A DNA stretch of 15,719 bases from DASQUK01 sp046723645 (lineage in GTDB: Bacteria; Actinomycetota; Acidimicrobiia; Acidimicrobiales; VFJN01): NCBI GenBank assembly GCA_046723645.1, contig JBKOUY010000058.1:1-15719 (forward strand), read 5' to 3'. Made by a program: the position numbers and the translations under genes. Numbering within the stretch: the stretch's first letter is position 1; every line of letters starts with the position of its first letter. The notes beneath the pieces were generated by a model that saw only the letters and a list, made by a program, of their open reading frames with translations, was not told where the DNA came from and did no database searches. This document shows positions 1 to 5,782 of the stretch, one piece after another.

Positions 1-1
1 G

Positions 2-136
2 AAGGCCCGCACTGAGCCGCAGCCCGCGGCCGAGGCGGACGGCGCCGCAACGTCTCCAACCCCCGCGGACACCGAGGCCGATCCGGCGGGGGCGCCGCCA
101 GAGGCTCAAGAGGCACAGGAGGCGACGGCCAAGTAG
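2..136 (+). CDS. C-terminal tail of an unidentified protein (5' end outside window)
   Basis: An open frame runs from the first bases of the window to a TAG at 134-136, giving about 44 residues that are almost entirely Ala, Glu, Pro, Asp, Thr and Gly and end in Ala-Thr-Ala-Lys. Third codon positions are nearly all G or C, as in the real genes nearby, which supports coding. Such acidic, alanine/proline-rich tails are found at the C-termini of many actinobacterial proteins, including ribosomal and translocation proteins, so the tail alone does not identify the family. No domain is visible. A hairpin lies just behind the stop, consistent with the end of a transcription unit. Confidence 0.5.
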   Translation, partial: KARTEPQPAAEADGAATSPTPADTEADPAGAPPEAQEAQEATAK

Positions 137-143
137 TTCCCCG

Positions 144-164
144 CGGGAGGCGTTCCGCCGCCCG
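144..164 (+). terminator. Candidate intrinsic hairpin after the partial gene
   Basis: Eight bases after the TAG stop, CGGG-a-GGCG can pair with CGCC-g-CCCG around a three-base loop (ttc). This gives a nine-position GC-rich stem with one central A/G mismatch. No T tract follows, which is usual for actinobacterial hairpin terminators. The adjoining 160-173 is a 14-bp self-complementary GC block that overlaps the right arm. Confidence 0.4.
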
Positions 165-187
165 GGCCCGGGCATGGATGTGGACCC

Positions 188-604
188 ATGAGCGACGCGC
201 ACTACGAGGTCACGCCGATCGGAACGGTCCGGTCCCCGCTGACCGACCGGGCGGCCGCGCCGAAGCAGGGCTACGAGGGCTCGCCCGATGCCTGGCTCGA
301 GTTCGTCCCTGGCGTGCTGGAGGGGCTGGAGGACATCCGGTCGGGCGACCGGGTGATCGTGCTGACGTGGCTCGACCGGGCGCACCGCGACGTCCTGCGG
401 ACCCGTCCCCGCGACGATCCGGCCAATCCCGAGGTGGGCGTCTTCAGCACTCGCTCCCCCGACCGTCCGAACCCCATCGGACTCCACGTCGTCGAGGTCC
501 TCTCGACGGACGGTGGCCGTCTCGAGGTCCGCAACCTCGAGGCCCTCGACGGGACGCCGGTCATCGACCTCAAGCCGGTGCTCCCGGGCGTGCCGGACGG
601 CTGA
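188..604 (+). CDS. trmO: tRNA (N6-threonylcarbamoyladenosine-37 N6)-methyltransferase TrmO (TsaA/YaeB family)
   Basis: The 138-residue protein matches the TrmO/UPF0066 beta-barrel family, which uses S-adenosylmethionine to methylate t6A37 in some threonine tRNAs. It opens with the typical 'PIGTVRSP' strand (residues 10-17). It carries the hallmark block 'STRSPDRPNPIGLH' (87-100), whose RPNPIG core lies in the SAM-binding region, followed by 'LDGTPVIDLKP' (120-130), another family signature. It lacks the C-terminal extension of the 235-residue E. coli protein, so it is the short, single-domain form. The ribosome site is weak (GGA about ten bases upstream), so the start rests on the family-typical N-terminus. 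The downstream gene converges on it with only 25 bases between the stops. The family call is secure; activity on tRNA in this organism is inferred. Confidence 0.9.
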   Translation: MSDAHYEVTPIGTVRSPLTDRAAAPKQGYEGSPDAWLEFVPGVLEGLEDIRSGDRVIVLTWLDRAHRDVLRTRPRDDPANPEVGVFSTRSPDRPNPIGLHVVEVLSTDGGRLEVRNLEALDGTPVIDLKPVLPGVPDG

Positions 605-629
605 AACGGGCTCGGCGTCGGGCGCGCGT

Positions 630-827
630 TCAGTGATGGCGCGGGACGATCACCGATTCCATGCTGCCGCGGCCGCGGTAGCGGCCGGTCTCGATCTCCT
701 CGTCCCAGCGGGCACCGCATGCCTCGCAGGTGCACGAGTCGAGGTGCAACGAACCGATGTAGAGCCGTTCAACCTGGTAGGCGTGGCAGAAAGGGCACTG
801 AAGGTGCCCGCAGTCGTCATCATCCAT
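630..827 (-). CDS. Small zinc-ribbon protein, function unknown
   Basis: From the ATG at 827 this encodes 65 residues: a short acidic start (Met-Asp-Asp-Asp-Asp), then Cys11-Pro-Phe-Cys14 and Cys34-Glu-Ala-Cys37. The 19-residue spacing is typical of a rubredoxin-like zinc ribbon, and 'CEACGARWDEE' resembles the second knuckle of many such proteins. Extra cysteines lie at 6 and 32. The frame stays open further upstream to 947, with an ATG at 869 that has GGAGG twelve bases before it, so a 79-residue form is possible. The intervening residues look unstructured. The gene converges on trmO and is divergent from the hydratase. I do not recognise a named family; nucleic-acid or protein binding through the zinc knuckle is a guess. 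Confidence 0.6.
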   Translation of the reverse strand: MDDDDCGHLQCPFCHAYQVERLYIGSLHLDSCTCEACGARWDEEIETGRYRGRGSMESVIVPRHH

Positions 828-938
828 AGGGTCGGCGCCTGTTCCCCTGTCGGACCTGGTCTTTCCCATGACCACCCGCATCCTCCGGTTCGACCTCATC
901 ACCATACCGGAGGTTTCGCCGATTTTCGCGCCAGCCGC

Positions 939-953
939 CTCACGCAACGTGAG
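939..953. promoter_or_regulatory. 15-bp palindrome, candidate operator in divergent region
   Basis: CTCACG-caa-CGTGAG is a perfect six-base inverted repeat around three bases. It lies in the roughly 130-170-base region between the zinc-ribbon gene (minus) and the hydratase (plus), about 48 bases before the hydratase start. Size and placement fit a dimeric repressor site such as those of TetR/GntR-type regulators of fatty-acid or acyl-CoA genes. The regulator is not identifiable from the sequence. A weak -35-like TTGCAG lies downstream at 967-972, without a convincing -10. Confidence 0.35.
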
Positions 954-988
954 ATGGAGCCCTTCATTGCAGTCAGAGTGCGATGACT

Positions 989-994
989 AGGGTG
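989..994 (+). promoter_or_regulatory. Ribosome binding site that decides the hydratase start
   Basis: AGGGTG lies six bases before the ATG at 1001. It overlaps or follows the earlier in-frame ATG (983) and GTG (992), so it can serve only the 1001 start. Confidence 0.55.
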
Positions 995-1000
995 AACGGC

Positions 1001-1816
1001 ATGAGCGAGCGAGCCCCCAGTGGCACGACCGAAGGCCAGGAGCTGCGACCGACGCCCGTCGAGCTCGAGCGCCGCGGACAGTGCGCCGTCATCCGGATAA
1101 ACCGACCCGAGGCGCGCAACGCCGTCAACGGTGCGGTGGCGCAGGGCATCGAGAATGCGATCGACGAGGTCGAGGCCGACGACGACGTCTGGGTCGCGAT
1201 CCTCACCGGCGAACCGCCGGTGTTCTCGGCCGGTGCCGACCTGAAAGAGATCAACGCCGGGCATGGGGCCAGCCTGCAGACCGAGCGCGGCGGCTTCGCC
1301 GGGATCGTGCGGCGCGAGCGGAGCAAGCCTGTCATCGCTGCGGTCGACGGTCCGGCCCTCGCGGGCGGCACCGAGATCGTCCTCGCGTGCGACCTGGTCG
1401 TCGCGTCGACCAGCGCCACGTTCGGCGTCCCCGAGGTCAAGCGGTCGCTCGTGGCCGGCGCGGGTGCACTGTTCCGCCTAGGCCGCAAGCTCCCGTTCAA
1501 CCTTGCGATGGAGCTGGTGCTCACCGGTGACCCCATCAGCGCCGATCTGGCCCACCGGCATGGCCTGGTCAACAGGCTGGTCGAACCCGGGCAGGCGCTC
1601 GACGCCGCGATGGCGCTGGCCGACCAGATCTGCGCCAACGCCCCGCTGGCCGTCCGCGCCAGCCGCCGGGTCGTGGTCGAGGCGACGCAGGCGCCCGACG
1701 AGGTGGGCTGGAAGATGTCGATGGACGCCATGGCCGGTGCGGTCGGGAGCGAGGACTTCAGTGAGGGCCTGACCGCGTTCATCGAGAAACGGCCGCCCCA
1801 GTGGAAGGGTCGATAG
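1001..1816 (+). CDS. Enoyl-CoA hydratase/isomerase (crotonase family)
   Basis: The 271-residue protein spans a complete crotonase fold. This family stabilises acyl-CoA enolates in an oxyanion hole and most often hydrates trans-2-enoyl-CoA in beta-oxidation. Seen directly: 'VFSAGADLKEI' (74-84), the first oxyanion-hole strand and CoA pocket; 'KPVIAAVDGPALAGGTE' (109-125), the second; and both acidic residues used by true hydratases, Glu125 in GGTE and Glu145 in GVPE. The C-terminal helix is intact and ends 'PPQWKGR', common in this family. Having both glutamates argues for hydratase rather than isomerase or decarboxylase activity, but the substrate (fatty acid, sterol side chain or amino-acid derived) cannot be read from it. 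The 1001 start is chosen over 983 because of its ribosome site. It converges on the Nudix gene with a shared hairpin. Confidence 0.9.
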   Translation: MSERAPSGTTEGQELRPTPVELERRGQCAVIRINRPEARNAVNGAVAQGIENAIDEVEADDDVWVAILTGEPPVFSAGADLKEINAGHGASLQTERGGFAGIVRRERSKPVIAAVDGPALAGGTEIVLACDLVVASTSATFGVPEVKRSLVAGAGALFRLGRKLPFNLAMELVLTGDPISADLAHRHGLVNRLVEPGQALDAAMALADQICANAPLAVRASRRVVVEATQAPDEVGWKMSMDAMAGAVGSEDFSEGLTAFIEKRPPQWKGR

Positions 1817-1832
1817 TGGGGCGGCCCACTGT
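1813..1832. terminator. Bidirectional hairpin between converging genes
   Basis: AGTGGG (1815-1820) and CCCACT (1825-1830) are perfect complements around a GCGG loop, extendable by one wobble and one A-T pair. The left arm begins inside the hydratase TAG stop (1814-1816), and the Nudix stop lies 15 bases beyond. The position between converging genes fits a shared terminator; there is no T tract. Confidence 0.5.
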
Positions 1833-1844
1833 GGCCCTACGCGC

Positions 1845-2267
1845 TCACTGCTGATCGGGCCGCAGCACGCCGTGAGTGGTCAGGAACTCGGCGAGCCCGT
1901 CGACCAGCGGCCAGGCGGCCACGTCTGCGAGCGCGACCCAAGCGACGTCGTCGGCGTCGTCGCCGGCGCTGGCGCGCTCGGGCGGGTCCAGCACGGTAGC
2001 CAGGAAGTCGAGGATCACGTAGTGGTATCCGTCGCCGATCCTCTCGACCCACCCCACGAAGTCACCGCAGGTCGCCCGGAGGCCCGTCTCCTCGCGTAGC
2101 TCGCGGACAACGGCTCCGCCCAGCGTCTCGCCCGGCTCGACCCGCCCGCCCGGCACGGACCACCTGCCGAGCCCGGGCCCAGCGGCGCGCCGCACCAGGA
2201 GCAGCCGGCCGTCGACGACCGCCACCGCGCCGGCGCACACCTCGGGCGGCGGGGAGGTCCCGCCCAT
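1845..2267 (-). CDS. Nudix hydrolase
   Basis: The 140-residue protein carries a complete Nudix box (GX5EX7REUXEEXGU). Gly41 is followed by Glu47 and then 'RELREETGL' at 55-63, with the metal-binding glutamates all present. The family cleaves nucleoside diphosphates linked to another group, in the cytoplasm with Mg2+. The N-terminal 'GAVAVVDGRLLLVRRA' strand and 'GRWSVPGGRVEPGE' are typical of MutT-like and ADP-sugar-type members, but no subfamily motif fixes the substrate. The ATG at 2267 shares its A with the TGA of the acetyltransferase gene (TGATG), so translation is probably coupled; a GTG directly before it (2270) is the alternative start. It is the last gene of the four-gene operon and ends just before the shared hairpin. 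Confidence 0.88.
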   Translation of the reverse strand: MGGTSPPPEVCAGAVAVVDGRLLLVRRAAGPGLGRWSVPGGRVEPGETLGGAVVRELREETGLRATCGDFVGWVERIGDGYHYVILDFLATVLDPPERASAGDDADDVAWVALADVAAWPLVDGLAEFLTTHGVLRPDQQ

Positions 2268-2773
2268 CACGACAGCGGTCGATGCACCACGATCGCCCGC
2301 GCCACCAGGCCGAACGACTCGAAGAAGTTCTTGGTCTCCCGGTCACCCGGCAGCGCCAGGCTGTCGACCCCGAAGCAGCCCCGGGCGCGGCACCAGTCGA
2401 TCAGGTGGTTCATGAGCGTCTCGCCCACGCCCACGGCGCGGGCGCCGGGATCGACGTAGATGTCGTCGATCACGCCCAGCAGTCCCCCGTCGAGCAGCTT
2501 CTCGAGCCGCACCACGCCGTAGCCGACCACCACGGCGTCGAGCGTCCCGACCGCAACCTCGTGGTCGGGGGACCCCAGGGCGGACCGCAACGCCGCCTCC
2601 TGTGGCGCCGGCCGTCCCTCTCGGCGCGCCCACAGGGCGCCACCCTTCTGGTCGAGCTTCTCCGCGATCGCCGCGCCGGCCAGCGCCACCAGGTAGGGGA
2701 TGTCCGCCTCCTCGGCCGTGCGAGCCGCCTCCTCCGGCGTGGTGCCCGGAGGACGCTCCGGCGCGGCGGTCAT
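2267..2773 (-). CDS. GNAT-family N-acetyltransferase
   Basis: The 168-residue protein has the GNAT acetyl-CoA core. The strand 'VIDDIYVDPGARAVGVGETLMNH' starts at residue 101, with the pyrophosphate-loop pattern R-A-V-G-V-G (112-117). It is followed by an amphipathic helix and by 'ALPGDRETKNFFESFGL' (139-155), the usual motif B region with the Phe-Phe-x-x-x-Gly-Phe/Leu type ending. GNAT enzymes transfer acetyl groups to amines of small molecules or proteins; the substrate is unknown here. Its start overlaps the stop of the upstream gene by ATGA (2770-2773) and its stop overlaps the Nudix start by one base, so it is translated as part of one operon. The N-terminal twenty residues are low-complexity and probably disordered. 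Confidence 0.85.
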   Translation of the reverse strand: MTAAPERPPGTTPEEAARTAEEADIPYLVALAGAAIAEKLDQKGGALWARREGRPAPQEAALRSALGSPDHEVAVGTLDAVVVGYGVVRLEKLLDGGLLGVIDDIYVDPGARAVGVGETLMNHLIDWCRARGCFGVDSLALPGDRETKNFFESFGLVARAIVVHRPLS

Positions 2774-3297
2774 TGCAGCTGGGCGACCTTGTTGAGGATC
2801 GTCTTGCGGCCGCGATGCGCCACCTCGTAGGCGCGGACGGCCTCGAGCTCGTCGAGGGTCAGGCCGGGCAGCCGGGTGACGACCTGCGAGGCCGACAGGC
2901 TGTCGTAGTCGGTGATGGCGAGGTCGGCGACGTCGGGACCGGGGTCTGACGGCTCGACGGCAGTGGCGGTGCCCCGCTCGGCGCGACCGGCGCTGGGCCG
3001 GGGCTCACGCGTGTCGCTGCCGTCGCCGGGGCGATCATCGTCGTCGGCGGGCAGGACGCCGAGGGCCCGGAGGAGCCCGGTGGTCTGTTCCTCGAGTCCG
3101 GCCAGTCGGCGGCGCATCTCGGCCTCGCCCTGGCGGACTGCGAACTGACCGAAGAGTCGGGCGTTGCGCGTGTGCACGCGGCCCTGCTCGGCGAGCTTGG
3201 GCAACAGCGTCGGGGCCTCGAAGAACAGCCCGATGGGCACGTAGACGAGCAGGTCGGCGAGCTGGTCGGCCGGTGTCCTCTCATCGTTGTCGGTCAC
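2770..3297 (-). CDS. Unrecognised helical protein with C-terminal Rho-N-like helical domain
   Basis: This is a 175-residue protein in three visible parts. Residues 10-83 are a predicted long helical region with a hydrophobic start ('LLVYVPIGLFFEAP', 16-29), possibly membrane-associating, followed by charged heptad-like sequence. Residues 84-127 are an acidic, Pro/Gly/Arg-rich linker. Residues 128-175 form a compact domain, 'YDSLSASQVVTRLPGL' then 'LDELEAVRAYEVAHRG', which resembles the short helical module (Rho-N/SAP-like) at the C-termini of several actinobacterial proteins, including lipid-droplet-associated ones. The GTG start is supported by GGGAGG eight bases upstream. It follows the DUF4193-like gene by 46 bases and overlaps the acetyltransferase start by four. 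No enzyme motif is seen. The domain resemblance is from memory and would need a profile search. Confidence 0.7.
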   Translation of the reverse strand: MTDNDERTPADQLADLLVYVPIGLFFEAPTLLPKLAEQGRVHTRNARLFGQFAVRQGEAEMRRRLAGLEEQTTGLLRALGVLPADDDDRPGDGSDTREPRPSAGRAERGTATAVEPSDPGPDVADLAITDYDSLSASQVVTRLPGLTLDELEAVRAYEVAHRGRKTILNKVAQLQ

Positions 3298-3305
3298 TGA
3301 ACGAT

Positions 3306-3311
3306 CCTCCC
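3306..3311 (-). promoter_or_regulatory. Ribosome binding site deciding a GTG start
   Basis: On the minus strand GGGAGG lies eight bases before the GTG at 3297. This is the clearest ribosome site in the operon and fixes a non-ATG start for the helical protein. Confidence 0.65.
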
Positions 3312-3343
3312 AGGTGCGAACGCGGCCAGCCAGCCCGGGCAGC

Positions 3344-3847
3344 TCACACGCAGTCGGTGCAGAGCATCAGGTCCGGATCGGCGAGCTGGCTCGGGTGCTT
3401 GACCAGGAAGCACGACTGGCAGACGAACTCACCGGGCCGCTTGGGCTGGATGCGTCCCGTGCCGTCGCCCCGCTCGTCGGTCTCCGGCTGCTCCTCGTCG
3501 TCCTCCTCCTCGCCGTCGTCGGGTTGCGCAGCGATGCGGTCCTTGAGGATCGTGTCGAGGTCGGCCTCTACGTCGTCGGGGTCGACGTCGTCGTCGTCCT
3601 CTTCTTCCTCGTCGTCGTCGGCGCGGCGAGTCTTGGTGGCGGTCGCCTTCGCCTTGGGCGCGGGCTCGGTCTCGACTTCGTTTTCTTCCTCCTCGTCGTC
3701 GAGCTCCTCGAACTCCTCGTCGTCCGCGAGGTCGTCGTCGTCGCTGGCTAGCGCCTCGTCGAGGTCCTCGGGCTCGGCCGCGAAATCGTCTTCGTCGTCG
3801 AGGTCCTCCTCGTCGAACTCCTGGTCTTCAATCTCTTCGTCAGCCAT
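3344..3847 (-). CDS. DUF4193-like protein with long acidic N-terminus and CxxC/CxxC tail
   Basis: The 167-residue protein is over half Asp and Glu through residue 125 or so, broken by one basic Ala/Lys/Thr/Arg patch near 65-76. It then ends in an ordered tail, 'GEFVCQSCFLVKHPSQLA', followed by Cys-Thr-Asp-Cys-Val. That tail closely matches actinobacterial DUF4193 proteins (roughly 100 residues), with four cysteines at 143, 146, 163 and 166 that probably bind one zinc. Here the acidic region is much longer than usual. Function is unknown for the family; polymerase or nucleic-acid-linked roles have been suggested only by the zinc-finger look. The ATG at 3847 is chosen over the GTG at 3850 because AAGGGA sits four bases upstream of the ATG. 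It is first in its operon, with a -10-like TATGAT nearby. The coding strand is dense in GAC/GAG/GAA runs. Confidence 0.75.
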   Translation of the reverse strand: MADEEIEDQEFDEEDLDDEDDFAAEPEDLDEALASDDDDLADDEEFEELDDEEEENEVETEPAPKAKATATKTRRADDDEEEEDDDDVDPDDVEADLDTILKDRIAAQPDDGEEEDDEEQPETDERGDGTGRIQPKRPGEFVCQSCFLVKHPSQLADPDLMLCTDCV

Positions 3848-3851
3848 CACG

Positions 3852-3857
3852 TCCCTT
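3852..3857 (-). promoter_or_regulatory. Ribosome binding site of the DUF4193-like gene
   Basis: AAGGGA on the minus strand, four bases from the ATG at 3847 and only one from the alternative GTG, so it favours the ATG. Confidence 0.5.
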
Positions 3858-3881
3858 CACCATGCGGCCCAGCGCGGCCGG

Positions 3882-3887
3882 ATCATA
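3882..3887 (-). promoter_or_regulatory. Candidate -10 element for the DUF4193-operon
   Basis: TATGAT on the minus strand (one mismatch to TATAAT), 35 bases before the ATG. It would place the transcript start near 3875 with a leader of under 30 bases. No good -35 hexamer is found 16-18 bases further upstream (CTCGGT is the nearest). In this GC-rich sequence an AT-rich hexamer at the right place is still notable. Confidence 0.4.
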
Positions 3888-4062
3888 GGCACGCCACCCA
3901 ACACACCGAGAGTCGGCTATATGCCCGGCCGCTGGGGAGTGCCGATCCGGGCGGTGAACCCGTTCATAGGGGCCGCGCGGCGGGTCAGGGTATCGACCGG
4001 TGGCATCACCTGTTAGTGACAGTCGTCACACCAGGGCCGGTCCCCGAACCCGTTGGGGTGGA
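3888..4062. other. Intergenic region between thyX-like gene and DUF4193 operon
   Basis: About 240 bases separate the two minus-strand genes, making this the longest non-coding stretch in the window. Besides the -10 candidate and the thyX-side hairpin it holds two short inverted repeats: GGTG-gcat-CACC ending near 4009 and GTGAC-agtc-GTCAC at 4016-4029. A second AT-rich TATAGC-like hexamer lies on the minus strand near 3920. I see no tRNA, riboswitch or convincing small ORF. Confidence 0.4.
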
Positions 4063-4094
4063 GCTAGTGGGGTGGCTCGTAGCGCCCCACTAGC
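4063..4094 (-). terminator. Strong hairpin over the thyX-like stop codon
   Basis: GCTAGTGGGG (4063-4072) and CCCCACTAGC (4085-4094) are perfect ten-base complements around a twelve-base loop. The gene's TAG stop (4092-4090 on the minus strand) lies inside the right-hand arm, so the stem can form only after the ribosome leaves. There is no T tract, as is common for actinobacterial terminators. Confidence 0.6.
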
Positions 4095-5697
4095 GGGACG
4101 CGCGCCGCTGCTCGGCCCGGCGCTCGGACGCGATCCGCTCCAGGTCGGGCTCCGGGGAGTGATCGGCGAACCGCATCGCCTCCGCCACGGCGCGATGGCC
4201 CGCCTCCTCGGCGATCAGCCGGTGCATCTCTTGGGCCACGGCGCGGTACGCAGGGTGGCCTTGGGGCGTGGTGCGGAGCTCGATCAGGTGCATGGCCTCG
4301 CGGGCGTTCATCTCCATGACGAAGCGGATCCGGTACGCCAGCGACACGGCGTACGGCGCCTGCACGGGGAATCGTTCGGCGAGCGCGTCGTGCAGGGCGG
4401 CCGAACGCTCCATCGCCTCGTCGAACGTGGCGGTGAGGCCCGCGAGGTCGACGGCCTCGGGCCGCGTGTAGCCGTGGCGGGGCGACAGCGGCTGCCATTC
4501 GATCGTGAGGAGCCGGTGTCGCTGCAGGTCGCGGAAGGCGCCGTAGTCGGCCAGGACGTCGAACCGGTAGCTCGGCCGCTCGAAGGCGCGCCCGGGGCGC
4601 TGGCGGCGGTTAGTCCGCTCCCCCACATAGGCCCGCACGACGGCCAGGCGTTCGTCCACCGACATGGTGCGGACGCGGGCCTCGATGTCGTCGTGGGCCA
4701 GCCGGGCGTAGGGGTAGAGCATCGAGGCGACGAGCTTGACCTCGGCGTCGGGGTCGAAGTCGACCAGGCGCACGCTCGGCGCCTCGTCGCCTCCCGGCTC
4801 GTCGGGGAACAGCTGCTCCGCCAGCTCCCCCATGTGTGTGCGGGTGCCGGCCAGGTAGGTGCTGGCCGCCACCCCCCGATCGGTGAGGTCCACCCGCTTG
4901 AGGAAGCTTGGGATCACCTTGCGCAGCTCGGTGAGCATCAGGTCGGCGTAGCTGCGGGCCTCGGGCAGGGGGTGGGCTCGCATGCGCAGCAGCAGCGACT
5001 CGTACCCCTGGCCGGTGCCGTAGATGCCGACATTGGACAGCGAGGCGGCCGGCAGCACGCCGCGCACGGCGTCGAGGGACTTGGCCTTCAGGGCCTGCCG
5101 GTAGATGAAGTCGCTGTCGGCCGGGTCCTTGGGAAAGCGCTCACGGAAGAAGTCGGTCATGGTCGACGCCAGCTCGCCGTAGGTGTCGAAAAGCCGGTCG
5201 AGGTCGCCGACGTAGCGCAGGCCGAGATGGCTGCCGACCACCGCCGGGTCCCGGTGGTAGCGGTAGCGGCCGCCGATGCGGGCGTCGTAGGCGATGTAGC
5301 GGGTCGATTGCTCGAGGTACGACATCAGGCGGCCCCGCTCGAGGACCTTGGTCAACAGGTTTGACGCCTGCTCGCACGCCAGGTGCACGCCCCCCAACTG
5401 CGCCACGGAGTCGTCGCCGTACTCGAGGAACACCCGGTCGTACAGCTCCTCGGCACGCTGCAGGCCGACGGTGGCGTCGACCGACGCGTCGCCCGCGATG
5501 TCGAGGTCGCCCACGAACTCGTCGAGGAACAGCCGGCGAAGGCTCTTGGGCGAACGGGAGTAGCGGGCGAACAGGGCCCCCTTCACCACCTCCGGCAGGT
5601 TGACGAGGGCAAACACGGGGCCGTCGAGATTGGTGAAGTACCGCCTCAGGACGTCGGCCTCGGCAGGGGTGAACTCCTCGCTGACGTAGACAGTCAT
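4090..5697 (-). CDS. thyX: Tandem ThyX-like (FAD-dependent thymidylate synthase family) protein
   Basis: At 535 residues this is about twice the usual ThyX length (roughly 220-260) and contains two ThyX-like halves. ThyX makes dTMP from dUMP with FAD and methylenetetrahydrofolate, usually as a tetramer with the signature RHRxxSxxxxSxR. In the first half 'GDDSVAQLGG' (94-103) leads into 'RGRLMSYLEQSTRY' (121-134): the serine/arginine frame is kept but the His is Gly122. In the second half 'QRHRLLTIEWQPLSPR' (392-407) keeps RHR, but the spacing to Ser405 and Arg407 is two residues longer and Thr398 replaces the first Ser. 'NAREAMHLIELR' (464-475) is the typical late motif. Similar long proteins occur in Chloroflexota and some actinobacteria, as I recall. 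Whether it makes dTMP is uncertain. It has its own 76-base upstream gap but no clear ribosome site; the annotation should remain 'family member'. Confidence 0.75.
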   Translation of the reverse strand: MTVYVSEEFTPAEADVLRRYFTNLDGPVFALVNLPEVVKGALFARYSRSPKSLRRLFLDEFVGDLDIAGDASVDATVGLQRAEELYDRVFLEYGDDSVAQLGGVHLACEQASNLLTKVLERGRLMSYLEQSTRYIAYDARIGGRYRYHRDPAVVGSHLGLRYVGDLDRLFDTYGELASTMTDFFRERFPKDPADSDFIYRQALKAKSLDAVRGVLPAASLSNVGIYGTGQGYESLLLRMRAHPLPEARSYADLMLTELRKVIPSFLKRVDLTDRGVAASTYLAGTRTHMGELAEQLFPDEPGGDEAPSVRLVDFDPDAEVKLVASMLYPYARLAHDDIEARVRTMSVDERLAVVRAYVGERTNRRQRPGRAFERPSYRFDVLADYGAFRDLQRHRLLTIEWQPLSPRHGYTRPEAVDLAGLTATFDEAMERSAALHDALAERFPVQAPYAVSLAYRIRFVMEMNAREAMHLIELRTTPQGHPAYRAVAQEMHRLIAEEAGHRAVAEAMRFADHSPEPDLERIASERRAEQRRASR

Positions 5698-5738
5698 AAG
5701 GGAGGCCGATGGTACGTGCGCTACCCCAGCCAGCAGGG

Positions 5739-5760
5739 GATCCCGCCACCGCCCGGGATC
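5739..5760 (-). terminator. Second hairpin in the amidohydrolase-thyX gap
   Basis: GATCCCG (5739-5745) and CGGGATC (5754-5760) form a perfect seven-base stem with an eight-base loop. It follows the first hairpin by four bases in the direction of transcription. It could be the second of two tandem terminators or an operator in front of the thyX-like gene, 42 bases before its ATG. Confidence 0.35.
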
Positions 5761-5764
5761 GGGT

Positions 5765-5782
5765 GGCCGCCCACTAGCGGCC
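5765..5782 (-). terminator. Hairpin over the amidohydrolase stop codon
   Basis: GGCCGC (5765-5770) and GCGGCC (5777-5782) pair perfectly around a six-base loop that contains the TAG stop of the amidohydrolase gene (5776-5774). It probably ends the long upstream operon. Confidence 0.45.

Noticed and set aside
160..173. 14-bp perfect palindrome of G and C
   Set aside because: It has no loop, overlaps the terminator arm, and such CCCGGG blocks are expected often in this GC-rich sequence.
601..633. CTGAA ... TTCAG inverted repeat between trmO and the zinc-ribbon gene
   Set aside because: The five-base arms simply reflect TGA stops of two converging genes, with a 23-base loop; too weak for a terminator.
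3273..4016. Serine-rich plus-strand frame opposite the DUF4193-like gene
   Set aside because: The serine runs are the complement of GAC/GAG triplets; the minus-strand reading has the conserved Cys tail.
4000..5364. 454-codon plus-strand open frame opposite the thyX-like gene
   Set aside because: Antisense shadow of a clear protein family member, and no recognisable motif.
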